A stretch of DNA of 64,000 nt from the NCBI RefSeq assembly GCF_900091475.1, contig NZ_FMIB01000002.1, positions 3,906,001 to 3,970,000 of the forward strand, given 5' to 3'. The notes under the pieces are model-generated. The model saw nothing but the letters and a program-made list of their open reading frames with translations. It was not told the origin of the DNA and searched no databases. How positions within the stretch are numbered: position 1 is the stretch's first letter; the number at the start of each line of letters is the position of its first letter. The stretch is from Micromonospora chersina (GTDB lineage Bacteria > Actinomycetota > Actinomycetes > Mycobacteriales > Micromonosporaceae). A program made the position numbers and the translations under genes. Positions 15,229 to 24,374 of the stretch are shown one piece after another.

Positions 15229-16394
15229 GTGAGCACCCGGCGGGCGGTGCGCAGGACCAGCACGAAGAACGGGCCGCCGAGCAGCGCGGTGACCACGCCG
15301 ATGGGGATCTCGGCGGGGGCGGCGGCGGTACGGGCGACCACGTCGGTGAGCGCCAGGAACGCCCCGCCGAAGAGCATCGACAGTGGCAGGATCACCCGGT
15401 AGCTCGACCCGGCGAGCAGCCGGACGGTGTGCGGCACGATGATGCCCACGAAGCCGATGAGGCCGGAGGCGGAGACCGCGGCGGCGGTGCCCAGCGAGGC
15501 GGCGGCGATCAGCAGGTAGCGGGAGCGCTGCGGGTGCAGCCCCAGGCTGGTGGCCTCGTCGTCGCCGACGGAGAGCACGTCCAGCTCGCGCCGGTGCAGG
15601 AGCACCACCACGGCGGTGAGCACGAAGTAGGGCAGGACCAGCCGGACGTCGTGCCAGCCGGCGGTGGCCAGCCGCCCGAGCAGCCAGGAGTAGACCTGCT
15701 GGATGCTCTCGGAGTGCTGTTGCAGCAGGTAGGTCTGCCCGGCGGAGAGGAACGCCGAGACCGCCACCCCGGCCAGGATGAGCGTGGCCGGTGACCGGTC
15801 CCGCCCGCCGGCCGCGCCGAGCAGGTACGTCATGACGACCGCGCCGAGCGAGCCGACGAACGCGGCGAGGGGGATGGTGAGCGGCATCCCGGTCAGCGAC
15901 CCGCCGGCCCCGGCGCCGAGCGCGATCGCGGCGGTCACCGCCAGGCCGGCCCCGGCCGCCACGCCCAGCAGGTACGGGTCGGCGAGCGGGTTGCGGAACA
16001 CGCCCTGGTAGCAGCCGCCAGCCAGGGCGAGCAGGGCGCCGACGAGCAGGCCGAGCACGACCCGGGGCAGCCGCAGCTCGGTGACGATGGCGATCTCCCG
16101 CTCGCTGAGCCCGCTGTCCAGGTGCACGCCGGGCAGCAGGTTGAGCAGCTCGGCGGCGACGCTGCCCGGGGGCAGGCTGACCGGGCCGAGCGAGACACCG
16201 GCCACGAGCGCGACCAGCACCGCGCCGAGACCGGCGAGCAGCCACCGGGTGCGGAGTCCCGCCGGCCGGGCCGTCGCACCCGGCCCGGCCGGCGGCCGCT
16301 CACCCGCAACCCCGTGCTCGGGCACGCCGGCCAGCCGGGACGCGTCGGGCGTCCCGGCCGGCCGGTGAGCGTTGTCCGCCGGTCGCACGGTCAC
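15225..16394 (-). CDS. btuC: Cobalamin/iron-chelate ABC importer permease (BtuC/FecCD family)
   Basis: The 389-residue permease has about ten membrane segments. FecCD landmarks include RLPRVVLGLLVGALLALAGG, YQGVFRNPLADPYLLGVAAG and the coupling-region GFVGIIVPHTVRLLAG. An N-terminal cytoplasmic extension of about 45 residues, rich in Pro, Ala and Gly, precedes the first helix. The GTG start at 16,394 lies 2 nt after the btuF stop codon; a second GTG six bases on is possible. It belongs to the riboswitch-led btuFCD operon. Confidence 0.88.
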   Translation of the reverse strand: MTVRPADNAHRPAGTPDASRLAGVPEHGVAGERPPAGPGATARPAGLRTRWLLAGLGAVLVALVAGVSLGPVSLPPGSVAAELLNLLPGVHLDSGLSEREIAIVTELRLPRVVLGLLVGALLALAGGCYQGVFRNPLADPYLLGVAAGAGLAVTAAIALGAGAGGSLTGMPLTIPLAAFVGSLGAVVMTYLLGAAGGRDRSPATLILAGVAVSAFLSAGQTYLLQQHSESIQQVYSWLLGRLATAGWHDVRLVLPYFVLTAVVVLLHRRELDVLSVGDDEATSLGLHPQRSRYLLIAAASLGTAAAVSASGLIGFVGIIVPHTVRLLAGSSYRVILPLSMLFGGAFLALTDVVARTAAAPAEIPIGVVTALLGGPFFVLVLRTARRVLT

Positions 16395-16396
16395 CG

Positions 16397-17332
16397 TCAG
16401 GCCGGGACCTTGGCGGTGGCGTCGACGATCGCCTTGAGCAGGTCGACCACGCGCGGGCCCCAGCGCGAGGCGATGTCGTCGTCCAGGGCGACGACCTGGT
16501 TGTTCTTCACGGCGGTGACGCCGGCCCAGCCGCTGCGCGCCTTGACGGTCTCCGCGTTCTGCTTGCAGCACTTGGTGTCGGCCAGGAAGACGAAGTCGGG
16601 GTTCGCCTTGACGATGACCTCCTGGGAGAGCTGCGGGTAGCCGCCGTTCTTGCCGTCGGCGTCCGCCGGGTCGGCGATGTTCTCCAGGCCGGCGAGCGCG
16701 TAGATCGAGCCGATGAAGGTCTTGCTGGTCGCGCTGTACAGCTCCGGGCCGAGCTCGTGGTAGTAGGTGAGCTTCTTCGCCCGCTGCGGCAGGTCCTTGG
16801 TGAGCGCCGCGATGTCGTCCTTCATCTTCTTCGTGACGGCGTCCGCCTCGGCCGGGTGGCCGGTGAGCTTGCCCAGGTCGGTGATCTGCTGGTACGTGTC
16901 GTCCAGGGTGGCCGCCGCCGGGGTGAGCAGCACCGGGATCTTCAGCGTGGTGAGCTGGTCGACGATCTTGTTGGTGTCGTTGGAGAGCACCACGAGGTCG
17001 GGGCTCTTGCCGGCGATCGCCTCGGCGTTCGGCTGGAAGCCGGAGAGGTCGCTCTTCGGCGCCTCCGCCGGGTAGTTCGAGTTGTCGTCGACGGCGGTGA
17101 CCTGCTTGCCGGCGCCGATGGCGAAGAGCATCTCGGTCGCCGACGGCGACAGCGAGACGATCTTCTCGGGGCGCTTGTCCAGGGTCAGCTTGCCGACGGT
17201 GACCGGGAAGGCGGCCGCCGAGCTGCCGCCGGCGGCGGGGGTGTCGTTCGAGGTCTTCTCGGCGCAGCCGCCGAGGAGCAGCGCGCCGACCGCGAGGGCG
17301 GCGGCGAAGAGCCGGGGGGTACGTCTGGACAT
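16397..17332 (-). CDS. btuF: Cobalamin-binding lipoprotein (BtuF-like)
   Basis: This 311-residue lipoprotein has a signal with the lipobox ALLLGGC (Cys23 lipidated). A Ser/Ala linker and a class III periplasmic-binding fold follow: PEKIVSLSPSATEMLFAIGA (about 62-81), PDLVVLSND and a long connecting helix. The ATG follows AGGAGGACCG. The ribosome binding site abuts a hairpin that can be controlled by the upstream cobalamin riboswitch, which makes cobalamin the probable ligand. It is the first gene of the btuF-btuC-btuD operon. Confidence 0.9.
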   Translation of the reverse strand: MSRRTPRLFAAALAVGALLLGGCAEKTSNDTPAAGGSSAAAFPVTVGKLTLDKRPEKIVSLSPSATEMLFAIGAGKQVTAVDDNSNYPAEAPKSDLSGFQPNAEAIAGKSPDLVVLSNDTNKIVDQLTTLKIPVLLTPAAATLDDTYQQITDLGKLTGHPAEADAVTKKMKDDIAALTKDLPQRAKKLTYYHELGPELYSATSKTFIGSIYALAGLENIADPADADGKNGGYPQLSQEVIVKANPDFVFLADTKCCKQNAETVKARSGWAGVTAVKNNQVVALDDDIASRWGPRVVDLLKAIVDATAKVPA

Positions 17333-17340
17333 CGGTCCTC

Positions 17341-17374
17341 CTGTCGGTCGAGGAGCGTGGTGCTTCGCCGACAG
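17341..17374 (-). promoter_or_regulatory. Putative expression-platform hairpin of the cobalamin riboswitch
   Basis: CTGTCGG (17,341-17,347 on the + strand) and CCGACAG (17,368-17,374) form a perfect 7-bp stem in the btuF leader. On the mRNA its 3' arm runs directly into the AGGAGG ribosome binding site. It lies between the aptamer and the start codon, the position expected of a translation-controlling platform. Confidence 0.5.
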
Positions 17375-17404
17375 GGACCGCCTGGGCGGGCCCGTCCGCG
17401 AGGC

Positions 17405-17575
17405 GCCCTTCCTCGAGAGCGCGTGTCGCGACCGGCCGCAGGCGACCTGGCTCGTCCCCACAGTCGTCGGCGCCGGCGGAGGCCGGCGCCGCGTGCGGGG
17501 CATCACAGTTGCGGGACAGCGCCGGTTTCACACCGGCTTCGCTGCGGTCTGGTCGGTGCCACCGTAGCGCACGAC
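17405..17575 (-). promoter_or_regulatory. Cobalamin (B12) riboswitch
   Basis: The transcript upstream of btuF contains the hallmark aptamer blocks in order: GAAGCCGGTGTGAAACCGGC, then GCTGTCCCGCAACTGTGA, a variable GC-rich stem (GGCGCCGGCC and its complement), and GACGAGCCAGG followed by TCGCCTGC. These match the conserved core of the adenosylcobalamin riboswitch class. Binding of the cofactor normally shuts off the downstream uptake genes. The outer limits given are approximate. Confidence 0.92.
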
Positions 17576-17641
17576 CAGCGGAGATCGTCCGGACGGGAGG
17601 GGTGGTGGGGGCCCCGGCCGGGACCCCCACGGGGCATCGCG

Positions 17642-18949
17642 TCAGCAGTAGGTGCTCTGCTTGCCGATCGCCCGGTACGGGCAGTCGGCGTACTCGGAGA
17701 GCAGCAGCACGGCCTCCCGGTTGCGGGAGGTCTGCGCGGGGATCACCTCGTCGGGCGGGTAGAAGCCACCCCCGGAGGCCGAGCCGGGGTACATCTCGAA
17801 GGTGTACGCCCAGATCTTGTGGGCGCCCCACATCCAGTCGATGCTGGTGCCGTCGGCGATGTAGAGGTCGCTGGACTGTTCCGGGGTGTAGCCGTTGCTG
17901 GACGCCATCTGCCGGCCGATGGTGGCGAAGGTGTTGTACTGGTCGGCGTTCATCCCGGTGGCGGTGTTGCTGTACGTGTAGCCGTACGGCCAGAGCACCA
18001 GCTGCGAGTAGGTGTGGAAGTCGATGTTCGCCTTGATCTGCTGCACTCCGCCGACCACCCGGCCGTTGACGAAGTTGCGCAGCGCCGCGGTCTCCGGCGC
18101 GGAGAAGGCGGACGGGCCGCGGTAGGTCTCCGACGAGGTCGAGCCGGACGAGCCACCGCAGCAGCCCCACTGGTACGACCAGTTCCGGTTCAGGTCGGTG
18201 CCCACGTACGAGGAGCCGCTGTTCGGCTGCCGGTTCTTCCGCCAGGAGCGGTAGGAGCCGGTGGCGATGTCGTACTCGCTGCCGTCGGGGTTGACGGTGG
18301 GGACGATCCAGATCTCCCGCGAGTTGACGATGTTGGTGATCCGGGAGTCGGTGCCGTAGTTGTCGGTGAACAGGTTGAGCAGGTAGATCGCCATCTCGAC
18401 GGTCAGGTGCTCGCGGGCGTGCTGCTGGGCGTTGAAGAGGATCTCCGGCTCGTTCTCGTCCGTGCCGACGTTGTCGGAGATCTTCACGGCCATCAGGTCC
18501 CGGCCCTGGTAGGACCGGCCGATGCTGAGCTTGCGGGCGATCGCCGGGTGGTCGGCGACCACCGTGTTCACCACGGCCGTCAGCTCGGCGTAGTCGTGGT
18601 AGTTGGAGTCGGCGGGCGGGAAGGCGTAGGCGACGGCGCCGGCGGCCGGGGCCGGGGCGACGTCCTTCTCCAGCCGGAAGCCGAGCCGGGTGATCGCGGC
18701 GGCCTCGGCGGTGGTCGCCGTGACGTGCAGGACGCCGTGTTCGGAGTGGTCGATCGCCGCGCCGGTGCGGGCGACGGCGCTGCGGTCGGCGAGGGTGCGC
18801 GGGCCGAGCACCCGGTAGGCGACGGCGGCCGGATCACCGTCCGGGGCGGGCCGGGCGGCGGCCGGGCCGGTGAGCGCGGTGACGAGGGTCAGGCCGACGG
18901 CGGCGGCGAGGGCCAGCCGGCGGCGGAGCGGGGACGTGCGGAGGGCCAT
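17642..18949 (-). CDS. Secreted M14 zinc carboxypeptidase
   Basis: The protein has 435 residues from an ATG preceded by GGAGG. It has a signal peptide (about 1-33), a propeptide-like region to about 115 and an M14 catalytic domain. The zinc-site motif [13 protein letters not shown] holds the first His and Glu at about 176-180. The third ligand lies in [15 protein letters not shown] near 309. The catalytic Glu is in YTFEMYP near 387. Substrate-side motifs DGSEYDIAT and TDLNRNW are present. An extra CCGG pair (WGCCGGSSG) follows TDLNRNW. It degrades peptides outside the cell from the C terminus. It is divergent from the C39-like genes at 19,157. Confidence 0.93.
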   Translation of the reverse strand: MALRTSPLRRRLALAAAVGLTLVTALTGPAAARPAPDGDPAAVAYRVLGPRTLADRSAVARTGAAIDHSEHGVLHVTATTAEAAAITRLGFRLEKDVAPAPAAGAVAYAFPPADSNYHDYAELTAVVNTVVADHPAIARKLSIGRSYQGRDLMAVKISDNVGTDENEPEILFNAQQHAREHLTVEMAIYLLNLFTDNYGTDSRITNIVNSREIWIVPTVNPDGSEYDIATGSYRSWRKNRQPNSGSSYVGTDLNRNWSYQWGCCGGSSGSTSSETYRGPSAFSAPETAALRNFVNGRVVGGVQQIKANIDFHTYSQLVLWPYGYTYSNTATGMNADQYNTFATIGRQMASSNGYTPEQSSDLYIADGTSIDWMWGAHKIWAYTFEMYPGSASGGGFYPPDEVIPAQTSRNREAVLLLSEYADCPYRAIGKQSTYC

Positions 18950-19156
18950 GGACAACCTCCTCGGGGTACGGGAGATCCCGTTGTCCGCACACTTCACCAG
19001 GAGTCACATGGTCATATCAACATCCATGATTGTCTGCCTTCCATCCCGACCGGATCCTCACGCCGGCAATGATTTTCCATGCGTGAACCTCTGGCGAAAC
19101 TTCCCTCCAGGCGCGACAGTGAACGGCAACGATGCCGTCCTCCTGGAGGAGCTGCC

Positions 19157-20479
19157 ATGGACCGGACATCCCTGCGGTCGGTCGCCGTCGCCGGCGCCAC
19201 CGCGCTCGCCCTCCTCGCCCCCACCGCGCCGGCCGGCGCGACCACCACCACCGTCACCCACGACGAGCAGATCACCTGGCAGGGGTGGTCCGGCGCGGCC
19301 TGGTCGACCGGCACCGCCGCCGGCACCACCGGCACGGCGGCCGGCCTGACCCTCACCACCCCGGTCGGCACCATCCTCTACAAGGACCCGCACAGCAACA
19401 CCCGGCGCACCTGGGCCTACGGGACCTGGACCTCGCCGCTCACCCAGGTCGGCTTCTCCGCCACCGAGCTGGTCACCTCGTGGAACGCCGACACCCCCGC
19501 CGGCACCTGGCTCCAGGTCGAACTCCAGGGCACCTACACCACCGGCACCCGCACCCCCTGGTACGTGATGGGCCGCTGGGCCTCCGGCGACGGCGACATC
19601 CGGCGCACCAGCGTCGACCGGCAGGGCGACAAGACCTCCAGCGTCTACACGGACACGTTCGCCATCAACAACCCGGCCGCCGGGGTGCTGCTGCGGGCGT
19701 ACCAGCTCCGGGTGACCCTCTACCGGGACCCGGCCTCGACGGTCACGCCGGTGCTCCGCTCGGTCGGCGCGATGAGCTCGAACGTGCCGGACCGGTTCAC
19801 CGTCGCCCCCAGCGCCGGGCACATCGCCTGGGGCACCGAGCTGGCCGTGCCGCGCTACTCGCAGAACATCCACGCCGGCCAGTACCCGGAGTACGGCGGC
19901 GGCGGCGAGGCATGGTGCTCACCCACCTCCACCGAGATGGTGGTCGAGTACTGGGGCCGCAGGCCCTCCCCGGCCGACACGTCCTGGGTGGACCCGGGCT
20001 ACGCCGACCCGACCGTCGACCATGCCGCCCGGATGACCTATGACTGGCAGTACGGCGGCACCGGCAACTGGCCGTTCAACACGGCGTACGCGGCCAGCTT
20101 CCCGGGCCTGGAGGCCAAGGTGACCCGGCTGCACTCGCTCGACGAGGTGGAGCAGTTCATCGCCGCCGGCATCCCCGTGGTGACCAGCCAGTCCTTCCTC
20201 GCCAGCGAGCTGGACGGTGCCGGCTACGGCACGGCCGGGCACCTCATGGTGGTGGTCGGCTTCACCGCCACCGGCGACGTGATCGCCAACGACCCGGCCT
20301 CGCCCAGCGACGCCGCGGTCCGGCACGTCTACCGGCGCGACCAGTTCGAGCAGATCTGGCAGCGGACCCGGCGGACCACCGCGAGCGGCGGCACCGGCAG
20401 CGGCTCCGGCGGCGTCGTCTACCTGATCAAACCGACCGAGGTGGCCTGGCCCGCCGTGGCCGGTTCCACCAACTGGTGA
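19157..20479 (+). CDS. Secreted C39-like cysteine peptidase (paralogue 1)
   Basis: The protein has 440 residues from an ATG after a GGAGGAG site; an upstream in-frame ATG at 19,079 lacks one. A signal peptide (about 1-29) is followed by an N-terminal beta-rich domain (HDEQITWQGW to about 215) and a C39-type papain-like domain. Catalytic candidates are Cys254 in EAWCSPTSTEMVVEYWG, His in GTAGHLMVVVGF and Asn/Asp in VIANDPAS; the preceding VPRYSQN supplies an oxyanion Gln. The family is common and largely uncharacterised in actinomycetes, and the proteins are presumably secreted. The next gene is a close paralogue. Confidence 0.86.
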   Translation: MDRTSLRSVAVAGATALALLAPTAPAGATTTTVTHDEQITWQGWSGAAWSTGTAAGTTGTAAGLTLTTPVGTILYKDPHSNTRRTWAYGTWTSPLTQVGFSATELVTSWNADTPAGTWLQVELQGTYTTGTRTPWYVMGRWASGDGDIRRTSVDRQGDKTSSVYTDTFAINNPAAGVLLRAYQLRVTLYRDPASTVTPVLRSVGAMSSNVPDRFTVAPSAGHIAWGTELAVPRYSQNIHAGQYPEYGGGGEAWCSPTSTEMVVEYWGRRPSPADTSWVDPGYADPTVDHAARMTYDWQYGGTGNWPFNTAYAASFPGLEAKVTRLHSLDEVEQFIAAGIPVVTSQSFLASELDGAGYGTAGHLMVVVGFTATGDVIANDPASPSDAAVRHVYRRDQFEQIWQRTRRTTASGGTGSGSGGVVYLIKPTEVAWPAVAGSTNW

Positions 20480-20508
20480 TCCATCCCTACCCAACCAACG
20501 GAGTGCAC

Positions 20509-21849
20509 ATGGTCAGACCAGCCCTGCGTGCGGTCGCCCTCGTCGGCGCCGCCGCGCTCGCCCTCGTCGGTGTGACGGCGCCCGCCCACGCCGACAACAA
20601 CCTGCCGGTCGTCGCGCACGACGAGCAGATCACCTTCCAGGAGTGGTCGGAGTACCCGGACTGGCGCGACGGCACCCACGAGGGCACGTACGCCATCCCC
20701 GGGCACCGCACCGGCATCACGATCGGCCAGCCGGCCGGCACCACCGAGTTCACCGACGAGCACACCGGCACGACCCGGACCTGGGAGTACGCCACCTGGA
20801 CCTCGCCGGAGCGGACGGTCGGCTTCGACGCCAGCGAGCTGGTCGCCTCGTGGAACGCCGCGACCCCGGCCGGCACCTGGATCCAGGTCGAGCTGCACGG
20901 AACCTACAACACCGGGCAGCAGACCCCCTGGTACGTCATGGGCCGCTGGGCCTCCGGGGACCAGGACATCAAGCGGGCCACGCTGGACGGCCAGGGCGAC
21001 CCGTGGTCGACCATCTGGACCGACACCTTCTCGATCGACAACGCCCAGGCCGGTGTGCTGCTGCGGTCGTACCAGCTCCGGCTGACCCTCTACCGGGCGC
21101 CGGGGCAGGCCGCCTCGCCGCGGGTCTGGATGCTCGGCGCCATGAGCTCCAACGTGCCGGACCGGTTCACCGTGGAACCGAGCAAGGGCGGCATCGCCTG
21201 GGGCACCGAACTCGCCGTGCCGCGCTACTCGCAGAACATCCACATCGGGGAGTACCCGGAGTTCGACAACGGCGGTGAGGCCTGGTGCTCCCCCACCTCG
21301 ACCGAGATGGTGGTGGAGTACTGGGGCCGGAAGCCCTCCGCCGAGGACACCGCCTGGGTCGACCCGAGCTACGCCGACCCGACCGTCGACCACGCCGCCC
21401 GGATGACCTACGACTACGAGTACGAGGGTGCCGGCAACTGGCCGTTCAACACCGCGTACGCGGCCAGCTTCCCCGGCCTGGACGCCCGGGTCACCCGGAT
21501 GCACTCGCTGGACGAGGTGGAACGCTTCATCAAGGCCGGCATCCCGGTGATCACCTCGCAGTCCTTCCTGGCCAGCGAGCTGGACACGGCGGGCTACGGC
21601 ACGTCCGGGCACCTGTTCGTGATCGTCGGCTTCACCGCCGACGGTGACGTGATCGTCAACGACCCCGCGTCCTCGTCCAACGACGCGGTGCGCAACGTCT
21701 ACAAGCGGGAGCAGTTCGAGCAGATCTGGCTGCGCACCAAGCGGCACCGTGCGAACGGGACCGTGGCCTCAGGCTCGGGCGGCATCGCGTACCTGATCAA
21801 GCCGACCGACCGGCCCTGGCCGGTGGTGCCGGGCTCGACCAACTGGTGA
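20509..21849 (+). CDS. Secreted C39-like cysteine peptidase (paralogue 2)
   Basis: This 446-residue protein is a tandem duplicate of the preceding gene and shares the whole architecture. It has a signal peptide ending APAHA, a beta-rich N-terminal domain starting HDEQITFQEW, and a C39-like domain with Cys260 in EAWCSPTSTEMVVEYWG, His in GTSGHLFVIVGF and NDPAS. Both proteins end in PGSTNW or AGSTNW. The 29-nt gap and common orientation suggest one transcript, ended by the hairpin at 21,856. The strong protein similarity indicates a fairly old duplication retained by selection. Confidence 0.86.
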   Translation: MVRPALRAVALVGAAALALVGVTAPAHADNNLPVVAHDEQITFQEWSEYPDWRDGTHEGTYAIPGHRTGITIGQPAGTTEFTDEHTGTTRTWEYATWTSPERTVGFDASELVASWNAATPAGTWIQVELHGTYNTGQQTPWYVMGRWASGDQDIKRATLDGQGDPWSTIWTDTFSIDNAQAGVLLRSYQLRLTLYRAPGQAASPRVWMLGAMSSNVPDRFTVEPSKGGIAWGTELAVPRYSQNIHIGEYPEFDNGGEAWCSPTSTEMVVEYWGRKPSAEDTAWVDPSYADPTVDHAARMTYDYEYEGAGNWPFNTAYAASFPGLDARVTRMHSLDEVERFIKAGIPVITSQSFLASELDTAGYGTSGHLFVIVGFTADGDVIVNDPASSSNDAVRNVYKREQFEQIWLRTKRHRANGTVASGSGGIAYLIKPTDRPWPVVPGSTNW

Positions 21850-21855
21850 CGGGAC

Positions 21856-21891
21856 GGGCCCGGCACGGTCCCTCGGGACGGTGCCGGGCCC
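21856..21891. terminator. Hairpin terminator after C39-like pair
   Basis: GGGCCCGGCAC (21,856-21,866) pairs exactly with GTGCCGGGCCC (21,881-21,891). After one G-G mismatch, GTCCC pairs with GGGAC around a tiny loop. The hairpin lies 7 nt past the second peptidase gene and before the convergent membrane-protein gene. Confidence 0.8.
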
Positions 21892-21920
21892 GCCGGTGCG
21901 GTAAGTGGACCGGCCTGGGG

Positions 21921-22406
21921 TCAGGCCGACGGAGCGAACGAGGCGGGCGGGGCCGCGGGCTCGGCCCGCCGGCTGCGCCGACGGATCGCCCGGACGATGA
22001 TCACCACCCAGGCGACAAGGGCGGCCACACCGGCCAGGGTGAGCCCGGTGACCAGCAGGTAGGTCGAGCCGCCCGCCGTGGAGAAGACGCCCTTCCGGGC
22101 ACCGGAGTCGAGCGCCGGGGCGGTGGCTCCCGCCGCCAGCCCGTCCGGCGCGTCGTAGAGGATCACGTCGGCGCGCTGGGCGCCGCCCTCGGTGGCGACG
22201 AAGGTCCCGTGCCACTCGCAGTTACGCCGGCCGCATTCCTCGTTCACCGCGGTGAACGTGCCCGGCGTGCCGCCACCGTTCTTCGCCTCCCAGGCCGGGG
22301 CGAGGTCGGTGACGCTCAGCATCAGTCCGATGGCGGCGATGACCGGCAGGCCGATCCAGACGAAGACCTTCGTCCGCCACCCGTTGATCGTGTTCAGGAA
22401 ACTCAC
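21921..22406 (-). CDS. Small membrane protein of unknown function
   Basis: The protein has 161 residues, starting at a GTG. There are two membrane segments (about 15-33 and 115-138). Between them lies an extracytoplasmic loop with a Cys pair (ECGRRNCEW), which could form a disulphide. The C-terminal tail is basic then Ala/Pro-rich. I do not recognise a family function. It is the first of a run of small leftward membrane-protein genes but is separated from the next gene, so co-transcription is uncertain. Confidence 0.7.
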   Translation of the reverse strand: MSFLNTINGWRTKVFVWIGLPVIAAIGLMLSVTDLAPAWEAKNGGGTPGTFTAVNEECGRRNCEWHGTFVATEGGAQRADVILYDAPDGLAAGATAPALDSGARKGVFSTAGGSTYLLVTGLTLAGVAALVAWVVIIVRAIRRRSRRAEPAAPPASFAPSA

Positions 22407-22460
22407 GGCGGCCGACCCTAGCGGTCGGCGTCGTTTCCCGCTGCCCCGTCCCGCGAGGGC

Positions 22461-22739
22461 TCAGCCCTCGCGGCGCTCGTCGGTGCGCTCGCCCTGGTCG
22501 TCCCCGGCCAGCGCGGAGCGCAGCCGGTCCTTCTCGGCGCGGCGCCGCTCCGACGCCTCGGCCATCTCGCCGGCCATCTCGTCCCGCCAGCCACGGAGCA
22601 GGAAGAACGACAGCGCGGCGGAGAAGACCAGCGCCAGCATCAGCCGCAGGAACATGTTCATCTCGACGAACCAGAGGGCCGCCAGCACGCCGACGAACAG
22701 CCCGATCCGGCCCAGCGTGTACTTGACCGCCGCGCTCAC
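22461..22739 (-). CDS. DUF4229-type small membrane protein
   Basis: The protein has 92 residues from a GTG at 22,739. It has two membrane segments (about 7-23 and 27-45, TLGRIGLFVGVLAALWFVEM and LMLALVFSAALSFFLL) and then a charged helical tail, RDEMAGEMAEASERRRAEKD. The layout matches the DUF4229 family, which is commonly encoded next to futalosine-pathway genes in actinomycetes. That fits the position here close to mqnE. The function is unknown. Confidence 0.78.
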   Translation of the reverse strand: MSAAVKYTLGRIGLFVGVLAALWFVEMNMFLRLMLALVFSAALSFFLLRGWRDEMAGEMAEASERRRAEKDRLRSALAGDDQGERTDERREG

Positions 22740-22765
22740 TGCGCCACTTCCCTCTTCCTCACGCC

Positions 22766-23194
22766 TCAGCCCGTCCGCCGGGCCAGCCAGTGCACGCCAT
22801 GAAACCAGATCACCGCGTAGACCACGGTGAACACCGCCGCGGCCAGCGCGCCGGAGACCAGCGGCGGCAACCCGGCGGCGAGGCCGGCCGCCAGCAGGCC
22901 GGCGAGGACGCCGACCGCGATCCCGGCCAGCGCCGCGAGCACCCGGGCCGCGCCGAACTCCCACGCCCGGAAGTCGTCCCAGAACAGCCAGAGCGGCAGG
23001 ATCACCGCGAGCCAGCCGTTGGTCCGCCCGAACCCGCCCGCGCCCATCGTGGCGAAGGCCCACTCGAAGAGCACCAGCGCCAGCACCCCGATCACCAGCC
23101 CGGCGAGGCTCACCCCGAGCAGGTCGCCCAGGGTGAGGATGCGTCCCTCGGCGTCCCGCCGGGGAAAGCTGCGCGGCTGCTCCTCGGTGCTCAT
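22766..23194 (-). CDS. Conserved membrane protein of unknown function
   Basis: This 142-residue protein has an N-terminal cytoplasmic segment (MSTEEQPRSFPRRDAEGRIL) and four membrane helices (about 22-45, 58-72, 82-105 and 107-130). No enzymatic motif is seen. It lies 10 nt downstream of mqnE on the same strand and 26 nt upstream of the DUF4229 gene. These genes probably form one transcript headed by mqnE. A link to quinone metabolism is only positional. Confidence 0.75.
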   Translation of the reverse strand: MSTEEQPRSFPRRDAEGRILTLGDLLGVSLAGLVIGVLALVLFEWAFATMGAGGFGRTNGWLAVILPLWLFWDDFRAWEFGAARVLAALAGIAVGVLAGLLAAGLAAGLPPLVSGALAAAVFTVVYAVIWFHGVHWLARRTG

Positions 23195-23204
23195 CGACGT
23201 GCGG

Positions 23205-24374
23205 TCAGGCCCAGACCTGCTGCGGCTCGGCGCGGCGCTCGGCCAGCGACGGGGCCGCGTCGTACTCGCGGACGATCTCGTAGCGGGTGTTCCGCTCGAC
23301 CGGGCGGAAGCCGGCGTCCCAGATGAGGTTCAGCAAGTCCTCGCGGTGCATCGTGTTCGGCGTGCCGTACGAGTCGGCGTCGTGGGTGATCTTGTATTCC
23401 ACGACCGAGCCGTCCAGGTCGTCGACGCCGAAGTTCAGCGAGAGCTGGGCCACCGAGAGACCGTGCATCACCCAGAAGCACTTCACGTGCGGCACGTTGT
23501 CGAAGAGCAGCCGGGAGACGGCGAACGTCTTGAGCGACTCGGCCGGCGAGGCCATCGTGGTCTGGGCCTGGATCCGGTTACGGACCTTGCCGTCCGCCGA
23601 GTCGACGAAGTCGTGCTGGTAGCGCAGCGGGATGAAGACCTGGAAGCCCCCGGTCTCGTCCTGAAGCTCGCGCAGCCGCAGCACGTGGTCGACCCGGTGC
23701 CGGGGCTCCTCGATGTGGCCGTAGAGCATCGTCGACGGGGTCTTCATGCCCTTCGAGTGGGCCAGCCGGTGGATCCGCGACCAGTCCTCCCAGTGGCAGG
23801 CGTGGTCGACGATGTGCTGCCGGACCTCCCAGTCGAAGATCTCCGCGCCACCGCCGGTCAGCGACTCCAGGCCGGCGTCCATCAGCTCGTCGAGGATCTC
23901 GTCGGCGCTCAGGCCGCTGATCTTCTCGAACCACTGCACCTCGGTCGCGGTGAACGCCTTCAGGTTGACCTTCGGCAGCGCCGCCTTCAGCTCCCGGAGC
24001 ACCTTCGGGTAGTAGCGCCACGGCAGGGTGGGGTGCAGGCCGTTGACGATGTGCAGCTCGGTGAGCTGCTCGTCCTCCATCTCCTTGGCCTTGCGGACCG
24101 CCTCGTCGATGCGCATCGTGTAGGCGTCCTTCTCGCCCGGCTTGCGCTGGAACGAGCAGTACGCGCACGAGGCGGAGCAGACGTTCGTCAGGTTGAGGTG
24201 CCGGTTGACGTTGAACATCACCCGGTCGCCGTTCATCTCGGTGCGCTTGTGGTGCGCCAGCCGCCCCAGCCAGGCGAGGTCGTCGCTCTCGTAGAGGGCC
24301 ACCCCGTCCTCGCGGGTCAGCCGCTCCCCCGCGTAGACCTTCGCTTCGAGCTCGCGCTTGAGTCCAGCGTCCAT
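23205..24374 (-). CDS. mqnE: MqnE, aminofutalosine synthase (radical SAM)
   Basis: The 389-residue radical SAM enzyme has the cluster motif C66-SAS-C70-AY-C73 in LTNVCSASCAYCSF. MqnE-specific stretches are NVNRHLNLTNVC, TELHIVNGLHPTLPWRYYP and the C-terminal WDAGFRPVERNTRYEI. It joins 3-enolpyruvylbenzoate made by MqnA to S-adenosylmethionine-derived adenosine to give 6-amino-6-deoxyfutalosine. The family resemblance excludes MqnC, which lacks the ELHIVNGLHP segment. ATG 24,374 was chosen; a GTG at 24,395 in frame is possible. The genes mqnB, mqnC and mqnD are not in this window. Confidence 0.94.
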   Translation of the reverse strand: MDAGLKRELEAKVYAGERLTREDGVALYESDDLAWLGRLAHHKRTEMNGDRVMFNVNRHLNLTNVCSASCAYCSFQRKPGEKDAYTMRIDEAVRKAKEMEDEQLTELHIVNGLHPTLPWRYYPKVLRELKAALPKVNLKAFTATEVQWFEKISGLSADEILDELMDAGLESLTGGGAEIFDWEVRQHIVDHACHWEDWSRIHRLAHSKGMKTPSTMLYGHIEEPRHRVDHVLRLRELQDETGGFQVFIPLRYQHDFVDSADGKVRNRIQAQTTMASPAESLKTFAVSRLLFDNVPHVKCFWVMHGLSVAQLSLNFGVDDLDGSVVEYKITHDADSYGTPNTMHREDLLNLIWDAGFRPVERNTRYEIVREYDAAPSLAERRAEPQQVWA

